NCBI GenBank assembly: GCA_003290165.1
Contig: QNQO01001154.1
Coordinates: 1-64,000 of the forward strand
DNA from: Berberis thunbergii
Lineage: Eukaryota; Streptophyta; Magnoliopsida; Ranunculales; Berberidaceae
Length of the DNA stretch: 64,000 nucleotides
Direction of reading: 5' to 3'
Positions 43,300-51,683 of this stretch are shown here, piece by piece (the first letter of the stretch is position 1; each line of letters opens with the position of its first letter). The translations under genes were made by a program, and so were the position numbers. The notes under the pieces were generated by a model, which searched no databases, was not told the DNA's origin, and saw only the letters and a program-made list of their open reading frames with translations.

Positions 43300-44260
43300 A
43301 TTCTGATTTTGTTGATTCGACGTGTCCGTCAACTCAAAGTTTTTATGTGAAGTCAACTTGTTTGTTGAGCTTCTACTTCGTTAACTCAGCACCTTGGTCA
43401 ACTCGAAGTTTTTGTGTTGAGTTAACTTGTTTGTTGAGCTTATTCTTCGTTAACTCGATGTCTCGGTCGAAGTTTTTGTATTAAATTAACTCGTTTGTTC
43501 AACTTTTACTTCGTTAACTCGATGTCTCGATCAACTCAAAGTTTTTGTGTTAAGTTGACTCATTTGTTCAACTTTTACTTCGTTAACTCGATGTTTTAGT
43601 CGACTCGAAGTTTTTGTATTGAGTTGACTTGTTTGTTCAACTTTTACTTCGTTAACTCGACGTTTTAGTCGACTTGAAGTTTTTGTGTTAGGTTGACTCG
43701 GGTGTCCAACTTTTATTTCGTTAACTCGACGTTTCAATCGACTTGGGTGTCCAACTTTTATTTCGTTAACTCGACGTTTCAATCGATTCAAAGTTTTTGT
43801 GTTAAGTTGAATCGGGTGTCCAACTTTTATTTGTTAACTCAATGTCTCAGTCGATTCGAAGTTTTTGTGTTGAGGTGACTCGTTTGTTCAACTTTTACTT
43901 CGTTAACTCGACGTTTCAATAGACTCAAAGTTTTTGTGTTGAGTTGACTCGAGTGTCCAACTTTTACTTCGTTAACTCGACATTCCAGTCGATTCAAAGT
44001 TTTTGTGTTACGTTGACTCGAGTGTCAAACTTTTACTTCGTTAACTCAACATTTCAATTAACTCGAAGTTTTTGTGTTGAGTTGATTCAGGTGTCCAACT
44101 TTTACTCTGTTAAATCGACATTCCAGTTAATTCGAAGCTTTTGTGTTAAGTTGACTCGGGTGTTCAACTTTTACTTCGTTAACTCGATGTCTCAGTCGAT
44201 TCAAAGTTTTTGTGTTGAGTTGACACGGGTGTCCAACTTTTACTTCGTGGTAATCATACC
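43300..44260. repeat. 69-bp tandem array in the retrotransposon
   Basis: About fourteen head-to-tail units of roughly 66-69 bases, each with 'acttcgttaactcga', a variable 'cgtttcagtcgactc', 'aaagtttttgtgtt' and 'gagttgactcg(g/t)(g/t)tgt' segments. Because the usual period is divisible by three, long stretches stay open on both strands: plus reads RVSNFYFVNSTFQST and SFCVKLT repeats, minus reads RLKRRVNEVKVEQTSQLNTK repeats. It lies between the antisense gene and the gag-side region, the place where Retand-type elements are reported to carry tandem repeats. Confidence 0.9.
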
Positions 44261-44621
44261 AAAAGTTTATACATATCCGATTTTTGTCGTGGTTTCTTGT
44301 TACTAGATACGTTGATTGCTTTCTATGGCTAATTCTTCGACGTATCTATTCTGTCGTCCATGCAAAAAATGGGGGTTCTAAATTCGTAATCTTATTGATA
44401 TTCCCTTTTGGATGTTCTCACTAGCCTTAAGTGTTAAAGCATTTACGTTGGTTCGAAGTACGATTTGATTTATCTTTATTTGCTTGATGTTGGTCTTTGT
44501 ATTAGAGATTGATGTTTTTGTTGTTTTGTCTTCCTTTGATTGATGTTGGTCCTCGTATGTCGTATATGTTGTCATGACTAGCAGACTCGGGGTACTTTTC
44601 TATTTGATGGTTGAGTAGCGT

Positions 44622-44770
44622 TGGCTTGTCCGATCATGTTCACGTCATCACCAAACTGTCCGATCATGCTCATGTCAACATCAAACAGTCCAATCATGCT
44701 CATATCAGCATCGAATTGTCCAATTGTGCTCACATCAGCACCAAATTGTTCAATCATGCTAATGTTGGTT
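44622..44770. repeat. 30-bp tandem array in the retrotransposon
   Basis: Five successive units of 30 bases on the pattern 'tgtccgatcatgctcatgtc' plus 'aacatcaaac' with substitutions. In the plus frame it reads as repeats of SNHAHISIEL-like peptide, but no flanking coding sequence supports translation. It is unrelated in sequence to the neighbouring 69-bp array. Confidence 0.85.
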
Positions 44771-45649
44771 CTGTGTTTGGTGTCAATCGCCGAGGTTCAG
44801 TCGATTTCGTTGCTGTCAGTTTTGTCGTTAGTGATTCGGGTTGAGTTTGCATACGTCGGTAGGATATTTGAATCGTATTAGTTGGTTGATGCAAACTTCT
44901 CCATGTTTTGTGTATTCGTGAAATGGCTTGTCTGGTTTCGTTAATACTCTTGTTCTGATATAAATTAGTTCGAGTGGGAAATTTTCCTAATCGCTTCTTC
45001 TGTCAGGTTGTGTGTTTTGATTCACCTGGCTATGCAGTATAGGGTGTATATTAGCTCTCTGGGCTGTTCTTTTGATCCTGCAGTGTTATCTGTTTTCTCT
45101 CCATGTGAGTTGTTTATCTGGCATTTCGATGAACTCGTCGTGTCGTCCTTTTCTAAACCCAATGCTCGATTTCGTCTTTTAGATTCTACCAGTCTTCGAT
45201 ATCGTGCCCATGATCCTTATGGAAGAAACAACATTTGTTTTTGTTCTTCCTTCCGAGTTTCCTCTCATCCTAAGTGGCCAGTTGATGTTATCTCATTATG
45301 CTATGTGCTTCAGTATATTAGCTCGACTTGTTTTCAAGGTTGTATATGGTTTGTATGTATTCCTTAACACACCCAGTACTGCTCGTATCGAGGTCGCGCT
45401 GATTGTAGCTTCTCAGATTCTTGTTGTTGTGAATCAATCATTTCGCCATTCCGATGTTTTTTCGATTGGATGCTATCCTCCCATTGTCCGTCATCTTGTC
45501 TCATTTCCTCATTTCTTTCCGGTTCCTTTGAAAAGACTTTTTCTTTCTTGATCATTTTTCCTCCTGGCCTCCTTCAAATATTCAAGGGAGATGTGTTTTT
45601 GTGTTATTTTAAGCAGAGCTGCCATGCCTTTTGGAGGTTCCAGGTTAAG
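44771..45649. other. Interior of the retrotransposon between gag remnant and repeats
   Basis: This is where protease, RT, RNase H and integrase would be expected on the minus strand, but I see none of their motifs (no D(T/S)GA, YxDD or integrase blocks). Plus-strand open frames at 45008-45367 and 45204-45551 have no recognisable features. The element therefore appears non-autonomous. Confidence 0.5.
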
Positions 45650-46460
45650 GGCATAAAAAAGGGCATCTCTTCAATCTGACAACAAAGGTTGCAGCGGCTG
45701 TGTCATTGCTACATCCATCAATCATTGTCAATTCATTGGTAAAGTGAGTGACATATTCTCGTATTGTCTCTTCGGGCTTTTGTCTGATATGCAGGAAGTA
45801 GTGTGGTATTTTTCTCATCCACTGGCTCCCAATAAATCTGGTGATAAAAGCGGTGGCTAAAGCTTGGAAGAAGTCTATTGACCTCGATGGTAGGCTATTG
45901 AATCAATTCATTGTTGTGGAGGTGAGGCTGGTCGGAAATGTCCTGCACAAGATTGACTTTGTGGTTTCTTTCAGTGTCATCATGTGGTGGAAGTATCTCA
46001 GGTGATCAGTTGGGTTGGTGGTACCATCATACACTTCGAACTTTGGTGGAGTAAACTTTTTCGGCATCATTGTTTTTATGAGGGCGTCGGAGAATGACGG
46101 CTTGGCTAACTCATATAATATGTTGGGATCCGTGACCCCTTATTCTGAACGATATTTCGATAGGTGTTCTGTTACATTGTGGAGTGTTGCCTTGGAGGAG
46201 CTTGTTGCTTTCGAAGTTTCCTTGTTGAGGTTCTGTTGGGACTTCGTCACTTCCTTGAGTTCGGTTGGCGGAATTTTGCTGGGCCGGTGCTTGAACAGGG
46301 TTGGCTGCCTGGATGCACTCCAGGGTGATTTTTTCAACATCTTTGTCATGTAATTCATCTGGGCTATAAGCAGGTATGCCCAAGGATCTGTGGCAGCGTC
46401 ACCAGATGTTTGGGTTGTTTGGGTTATTGCATGTTGTGGATCCGGATTCTCGGGTGCCAT
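45650..46460 (-). pseudogene. Degenerate gag of the 9.4-kb retrotransposon
   Basis: The minus strand starts MAPENPDPQHAITQT at 46460, about 190 bases inside the 5' LTR, and runs in two overlapping frames to about 46110. The gag core follows: FTPPKFEVYDGTTNPTDHLR and 'YFHHMMTLKETTKSILCRTF' (about 46050-45930), then a stop and 'SRSIDFFQALATAFITRF', IRQKPEETIREYVTHF and CSNDTAAATFV in the usual order of plant gypsy gag (the YDGTTDPxDHL, F...F...RF and Q..GE.L..Y..RF blocks). At least one stop and frameshifts disable it. Confidence 0.8.
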
Positions 46461-46647
46461 CGGTCTGACTATTTGGGTTGTTTCTTGTTTGTGAGCTATT
46501 TGTTATGCATCATTGGGTTGAGGATATGTAAAGTGCGTCATTTGTTCTAACGACTTGTTGACCTTCTATCAGATTACGGTGAGCGTTGTCACTGTGGATC
46601 TTGTTTTTAGAAAGGAAACTCGTCGTTTCTCACAGACGACGCCAAAC

Positions 46648-47223
46648 TGATGCGTCCAAAAATCGTTCTCCTTTGAGTTTGACCTGCAAAACAAATGTTA
46701 GAATGCCAATGACCACCATTTTGTGGCTGAAGGCACTCAAATGCTTAAGTCAACAACTCTATTTGAATAATGAAGTAAATCTGGACAAAACTCAGTTATA
46801 GTTGCATACTTGTGTCGAATACTCGAATGTTCCCTTTACCTTTTATAATGGTCGCAGTTAATTCTCTGCGTGACTTAAGCATGTGAGGCGCAGCGAAATG
46901 AAATGTTTCTCATAACAGTCTCCTCCTTGATGGAGAAGCGTCCGTGGAGGCGTAACTCTCTCCACAACTCTTTTTGGTGCAACGTTTATCTTATTTATGA
47001 GTGAACTCGTGTCGAGCTTGGATTTGGGCTTTGAACCATTCGGGCCTGGGTTCGGACTTGTATATGTCTTCTCATTGCTGAGCCTTTTGTGGGCATCTGT
47101 GATTGACTTTATTCTTCTTGGGTTTTATGAGCTAGCCCAATTGATTGGACGCTATATCCTCATGATGGATGTTCTCTGCCACGTGTATGACCGCGATGAT
47201 TAGTCTATTTCGATATATCATCA
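46648..47223 (-). repeat. 5' LTR of the 9.4-kb retrotransposon
   Basis: On the minus strand it starts TGATGATATATCG and ends GCATCA. TATAAAAGG lies at 46857-46851. The internal neighbour reads GTTTGGCGTCGTCTGTGAG on the minus strand, the typical PBS/leader context of plant gypsy elements. Target duplication AAATC follows at 47224. Confidence 0.88.
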
Positions 47224-47297
47224 AAATCTATGTTGATTTTGAAAGAATTTTACACCTTAGATAGTGGAGTATCCCAGCAGAAATTTGAAGATAAAAT

Positions 47298-48487
47298 TAG
47301 GGATAACAATGGGGCGGATTGGAGCAAATTCGTCCCTACCCCATCAGTGATCGCAGATCCCCAAATCCTCCCCGTCAATTCATTTATTTATTTTTTATTT
47401 AAACACTATCCACCTTGCCTCACCACCCACCCAAATTCGCTCCACAAAGTGACAAAGAAGAAGAATGTAAGAAGTGAAGAGGAAAATCATAAAAAAATGT
47501 CTGAATTGAAACAAAATCTTACACATAACTCACGAACCATAAAAAAGAAAAAAAAAAATGCGAATTGACCCAATTTTAGAAGTTCTAGAGTGAGCACCCA
47601 AAACTATGGTCATCAAGAAAAAACAATCGATCTTGAAAATAACCACAACCATCTGAACTAGGCAACCAAGGTGGTGGGTAGAGCGAACCATCAACTGTCA
47701 CTATATAGTAAATTGTTCTGAGACTCGACTGAGTCAAAGCTCGAACCGAGTATTGGAAACTCGACAATTTCACTCAATTCTTCTTCTTCTCTGCTGTTGT
47801 TGAACCCAAATAAGATATTGATGTTGACATCGTGGATGAAGAAGGAGATGGTGACACATGGAAGTTTTTCATGGTTGCAGCAGCCTGGATGTCTCTGGAT
47901 GACAGAGAAGCCCGGTGAGGCAAGGAGGCTGCGAGTTCAGGGAAATTGAGTATTGCTGAGGTTTTTATGATCAGACCTGCGACGTCGTGAGCTTTGTCAA
48001 CCATTTTTGGGGTTGGGAAGATGAATGGCGAAGAGGTGACAAAGAAGATGAAATACATAGAAAGATGAGTGAACTTGACGTTTGAGTGCAAAGCTGAAGC
48101 TGTAGCAGGCTAGCAGCGACACTCGTTGCAGGAAACCTAGATCTGAGCATCATCCGACATTTTTTTTCTTCTTTTGTTGAGGTGAGATAGAGAAACGAGA
48201 GTTTGAAAGAGTCCAAAGAGAAGGAGGCAGAGCGAGAGTTTGAGAAATGATAGTGTCGAATGGGCAATTATAGTTAGTTTTTTTCTTTTTAAGGGCCAGG
48301 GGTATTTATGTAATTTTATGGTATCCGTGGGACGGATATGGCAAAATCTGTATACACCTTGATATTTAACGAGTGTTGTTTGGATATCCGTATTCGCCTG
48401 AAATCCATTTAGCCATAACAAAAAATGCCTCAAACAAGGCGGGCAGGGCAGATATCTATGAAAATCCGCCCCTAACTCCTATCCCTA
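47298..48487. mobile_element. hAT-type element (1190 bp) carrying an AP2/ERF gene fragment
   Basis: Ends TAGGGATAACAATGGGGCGGATT and, in reverse complement, TAGGGATAGGAGTTAGGGGCGGATTT form an imperfect inverted repeat of the same family as the neighbouring element at 48559-49453. The flanks GATAAAAT and TGTGAAAT match at five of eight bases, so the target duplication is doubtful. The interior holds a minus-strand AP2/ERF fragment (about 48015-47587) instead of transposase. Confidence 0.65.
47587..48015 (-). pseudogene. Captured AP2/ERF (DREB-like) transcription factor fragment
   Basis: Minus-strand translation from about 48015 reads [40 protein letters not shown] and QAAATM. This is the C-terminal half of an AP2 domain plus the conserved flank of DREB (A-4/TINY-like) proteins (normally MAARAHDVAALAIKG....LNFPELA.SLPRP...SPRDIQAAA). 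A second frame then gives '[20 protein letters not shown]', and a third, VDGSLYPPPWLPSSDGCGYF, the typical acidic C-terminal region. The N-terminal half of the DNA-binding domain is absent and there are two or more frameshifts, so it is non-functional as a protein. Its location between hAT-type ends implies capture of host sequence. Confidence 0.8.
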
Positions 48488-48558
48488 TGTGAAATGTTCA
48501 AAGTGGTGGTGACTTTTATCTAAGTTGAGGGGGGCTACTAATAATTGTCTTATTGGCC

Positions 48559-49453
48559 TAGGGATGGCAGTGGGGCGGATTTTCACGGATATCCGCCCTA
48601 CTCGCCCCATTTGGTAAAAAGTCCCTGGATTTTGGGGCGGATACAGATTTCTGATCCGTATCCGTTTTTTAATCGGGGTGGATACGGATTTTGCCATATC
48701 CGCCCTACGAATATCCGTTTAACCGATAAATTTACAAAAATGCCCTTCAACTATATAAAGGGGTTAACCCTTTCACTCACACATACATTCGCTTTCTTCC
48801 CCTCCCCTCTCACAGAGAGATCTCCCTCACACCGCCTCTCTCTCACAGATCTCCCTCCCTCTGCCCTCCCTTCTCACAGAGAGAATGAGATATCTCCCTC
48901 CCTCACACCGGAGGGTTTCGCCTCTCACAGAGAGAATGAGGGTCGAAGCCTCTCACAAGTCAGTTTCGCCTCTCACGGCCCAGATCAGATTCTCGGTCGA
49001 AATCGAAGCTTCCCACCTTCCTTTCCCCATCAGAGATCAGATTTTTTAGATTGAAGTTTTTTATGTAATTTGTTGTAAATTTTTTTAGATTAGAGATCTA
49101 AACTTTAGATCGATTATTTTATTTTATTTTTTTTGTAATTTGTTGTAATTTTTTATATATCAAAGATCTGATCTTTTAGATCGATTTTTTTTTTTTTTTG
49201 TAATTTGTTGTATGGTTTTTTGTAATTTTTTGTATGTATAAATGATCATTTACCTATATTTTACTATGTATGTATGAATGAATAAAATTTTTTAACGGAT
49301 ATTTTGGGCGGGGCGGATATCCGTCTATCCGTGCGGGGCGGAGACAAGTTTTTAAATAAATTTATAAACGGATTGGCTAGGCGGATTTGGAGATCCGTTA
49401 TTCCTGACAGATCGGGAATGAATTTGCTCAAATCCGCTCGATTGTCATCCCTA
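48559..49453. mobile_element. hAT deletion derivative (895 bp) directly upstream of the 685-aa gene
   Basis: Left end TAGGGATGGCAGTGGGGCGGAT; right end in reverse complement TAGGGATGACAATCGAGCGGAT. The flanks TATTGGCC (48551-48558) and AATTGGCC (49454-49461) match at seven of eight bases. Subterminal GGCGGATATCCG-type motifs occur in both arms. A TATA box (ACTATATAAAGG, about 48752) and a CT-rich leader with repeated CTCTCACAGAGAG remain, probably the old transposase promoter, while the transposase itself is gone. The 169-aa open frame across this part is low-complexity and not called as a gene. Confidence 0.85.
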
Positions 49454-49526
49454 AATTGGCCCTTAGAAAATGGCATATTTGGTAAATTGTTAGGAAATAA
49501 GGGATAAAACATCGCATTCTCCCTCC

Positions 49527-49536
49527 CTTTATAATT
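49527..49536 (+). promoter_or_regulatory. Probable TATA box of the 685-aa gene
   Basis: TTTATAATTC lies about 100 bases before the chosen ATG at 49626. A start of transcription some 30 bases downstream would fall after the in-frame ATG at 49545, which favours 49626 as the start codon. The hAT element ends only about 75 bases upstream. Confidence 0.45.
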
Positions 49537-49625
49537 CAAAACAGTTGTTTTTCACCACAGGCACAGCCGATCCACAAAGCAAAATACAGGGAGAGCAGAG
49601 AGAGACGAGCATCAAAGCAAATGAA

Positions 49626-51683
49626 ATGATGGATCGAACGGCTATCATGTTTGGGAAGAAGAAGAAGGCCTCCTCCTCTTCGTCTTCTTCATCCAACAAT
49701 AAAAAGAAACCCACCACAGTTCATCCTCGAAACCCTTTAACAGATCTCAACATTACTTCTGCTACTTCTACATCTTCCTCCTCCTCTTCTTCTTCTTCTG
49801 TGTTGATTGAAGCTCGAAGGGGTTGTTTAGGCTTCCTCCTCCCCAACAATTCTTCACCCAAGCCCCTTCCTCACCAAAATACCAAATCCAAAACCCCCAA
49901 ATCAGCACCAAATCCTAAAATTTCCGCTCCAAAGCTCAGATCCAAAAACCCCACACTTCATCAAGTCAGAAAACCCAACATTTTTGGTAAAAATCAAAGC
50001 TTTAAGCCACCGGATCCAGTCTCGTTATCCAAACCTTCTGCAGATTTGGAGGAAGCCCATGTCATTGGCATCTCTGTGGAGATATTGGGATCTGGGTCTT
50101 GCTGTTTTGAAGACCAAGAGTCGGAAGCGGAGAAGAAGAAAAAGAAGCAATGGTCATTTTCAAGGAAAGGTGTGTCCACTGAACTGAAATCATTTAGTTT
50201 TGAGAAAACTTGTTTAGATGATGATAATCATCTGACTACTCCAGTAAATAAGTTGAGTTTTGAGTCTAGATTTGATTCAATCAATATCACCAACACCGCT
50301 ACCACTACTACAACTACACCTCCTATTGAGGCTTCATTATCTCCTGAAATTCAATGTCAATCTTCTTTGAACTTGAACTCGACAACAACACCACCTACTT
50401 GTTTTGGTGCTGGTCATGTTCTGTCTGGAGTAACTGACAAGCGCAAATGTAGGCCAAGAGGTATACTCACTGTAGGAGAGGAGCTAGGAGTTTGTGAAGA
50501 TGGGGTTGCTTCTGCTCATAGAAATGCTAGTTTAATGGAGTTGGTAAACAGTTGTGGGTTTTCCTTGGTCCCTTCTCCAACTGAAGCATCAGTTCAATGG
50601 CTTTTGTCTCCCTGTAAAGAGGAGGACAACAAGGATAGTCCTCCAAATGGGTCACCTGAATTTAGGAGCCTTGCCCCTACCCCATTCCAATCTCTTTCTT
50701 CACCTTCATCTGGTTATGGGTTTTCTTCAGACGCTCTTGGAAATAGCAAAAATACTAGTAATGCTAGTTCTGCTGCAAGAAGTTGTTTGGTTTCTTCGGG
50801 TGAGTACACTGGTTTTGGAGGCTTCATGGGTTGTACTCCACCAGTTTCGGGAGTTAGGCCTTGTCATGATCGTGTGGTTTCTTGTTCTTCATCTTCTCCT
50901 GCTACTTCTGATTGTGAAGCTGTAGCAATGTCAAACAAAGGGACAGGATACCGATACGAGCTTGCCACTGAGAATAGTCCATTATCTGCGGATTCCTTGA
51001 GTAGTCACAATGTGATTTGTACTCCAGAGTCAGATTCAAGCATGGATAGACTTGTTAAGTTGTCTTGGTTGAAGAATGTGGATGATGAAAAAGAGCAGCA
51101 ATTGCAACTTGATTCTGTCACAGAGGTTCTTTCAAGATCTACATTGTCTCCTAAGAACAGGACGTCAATGTGGGATCCAGCTGATGTTCTTCCCCTGCCT
51201 GGTTTTAGTTTCCAGTTCACACATGCAAATAGTCCGTCAAATGCCGAAATGAAATTACAGAAAACTGTTAGTGATAAACTCTTGGGGGTTTCAAGTTCTG
51301 GTTGTCAAAGCTCGTCTCTTTCACAAATGAGGATATCTTGGAGGGAAGGGCTAGTTAGTCGAATATTTGAAATGGATGAGTTGGATTGCTGCAGATGCCT
51401 ATCAGATGAAGAGGAAGATATTAGATTGTCTGGTCATTATCCTTTTGAAGACGATGACTGTGAACTTAAACAGACTGTAAGAAATAGTCCAACATTGACA
51501 GATAGTTATACCTCTGCTCATTTTGAGTCTGAAAATTTTGAAATTGACAAGAAAAAGGAAGTAAAGCTTCCTCAGGAACTCAATTCATGTGCAGAGTCCA
51601 TAAGCACCGATGGAGGCGGTTTACTTGCTTCAGGGGATTCAGATTGGTCTCAGTGCTACAAAAACCAGTTGTTTGATGTATGA
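49626..51683 (+). CDS. Ser-rich plant protein of unknown function (685 aa)
   Basis: A single long intact frame, far longer than any other in the window, with codon use typical of host genes. The N-terminus is basic (FGKKKKAS) followed by a Ser run and Pro/Lys-rich low complexity; residues beyond about 130 are Ser/Thr-rich and largely disordered. Blocks that look conserved are 'CRPRGILTVGEEL', 'MELVNSCGFSLVPSPTEASV' and QWLLSPCKEE (about residues 270-330), 'WDPADVLPLPGFSFQF' (about 520), and ISWREGLVSRIFEMDELDCC (about 570) followed by acidic RCLSDEEED. No signal peptide, membrane segment or catalytic motif is visible, and I do not recognise a named family. The in-frame ATG at 49545 would add 27 residues but lies too close to the TATA-like box. 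The stop overlaps a possible splice donor (TTTGAT|GTATGA), so a short extra 3' exon cannot be excluded. Confidence 0.8.
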   Translation: MMDRTAIMFGKKKKASSSSSSSSNNKKKPTTVHPRNPLTDLNITSATSTSSSSSSSSSVLIEARRGCLGFLLPNNSSPKPLPHQNTKSKTPKSAPNPKISAPKLRSKNPTLHQVRKPNIFGKNQSFKPPDPVSLSKPSADLEEAHVIGISVEILGSGSCCFEDQESEAEKKKKKQWSFSRKGVSTELKSFSFEKTCLDDDNHLTTPVNKLSFESRFDSINITNTATTTTTTPPIEASLSPEIQCQSSLNLNSTTTPPTCFGAGHVLSGVTDKRKCRPRGILTVGEELGVCEDGVASAHRNASLMELVNSCGFSLVPSPTEASVQWLLSPCKEEDNKDSPPNGSPEFRSLAPTPFQSLSSPSSGYGFSSDALGNSKNTSNASSAARSCLVSSGEYTGFGGFMGCTPPVSGVRPCHDRVVSCSSSSPATSDCEAVAMSNKGTGYRYELATENSPLSADSLSSHNVICTPESDSSMDRLVKLSWLKNVDDEKEQQLQLDSVTEVLSRSTLSPKNRTSMWDPADVLPLPGFSFQFTHANSPSNAEMKLQKTVSDKLLGVSSSGCQSSSLSQMRISWREGLVSRIFEMDELDCCRCLSDEEEDIRLSGHYPFEDDDCELKQTVRNSPTLTDSYTSAHFESENFEIDKKKEVKLPQELNSCAESISTDGGGLLASGDSDWSQCYKNQLFDV

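Larger units (their letters stand above)
37813..47223 (-). mobile_element. Complete non-autonomous LTR retrotransposon, Tat/Retand-like layout (9411 bp)
   Basis: Two similar LTRs (37813-38366, 554 bp; 46648-47223, 576 bp) begin TG and end CA and are flanked by the 5-bp duplication AAATC (37808-37812 and 47224-47228). The element lies on the minus strand: each LTR has TATAAAAGG reading on that strand (38003-37997 and 46857-46851). Sequence next to the right LTR reads TTTGGCGTCGTCTGTGAG (PBS/leader-like), the gag-like region reads minus at 46460-45650, and a purine tract AAAGAGAAGAGTAGC abuts the left LTR. Order 5'-3': LTR, degenerate gag, no visible pol, 30-bp array, 69-bp array, an antisense (plus-strand) gene, purine tract, LTR. 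From the literature I recall, an antisense ORF plus tandem repeats before the 3' LTR is a feature of Tat-lineage elements such as Retand. The LTRs have clearly diverged, so the copy is not recent. Confidence 0.88.

Noticed and set aside
43300..44260. CRISPR-like direct repeats
   Set aside because: Units are contiguous with no unique spacers, in a plant LTR element; this is an ordinary tandem array.
45008..45551. Two overlapping plus-strand frames of 119 and 115 aa inside the retrotransposon
   Set aside because: No domain features and located where pol would be on the other strand; likely chance frames.
48545..49054. 169-aa open frame on the plus strand
   Set aside because: Crosses the hAT terminus and its subterminal repeats, then runs through the CT-rich leader; low complexity and no homology pattern.
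49545..49625. ATG 49545 as the start of the 685-aa protein
   Set aside because: It lies only about 10-18 bases after the TATA-like box, probably upstream of transcription start, and adds 27 uninformative residues.
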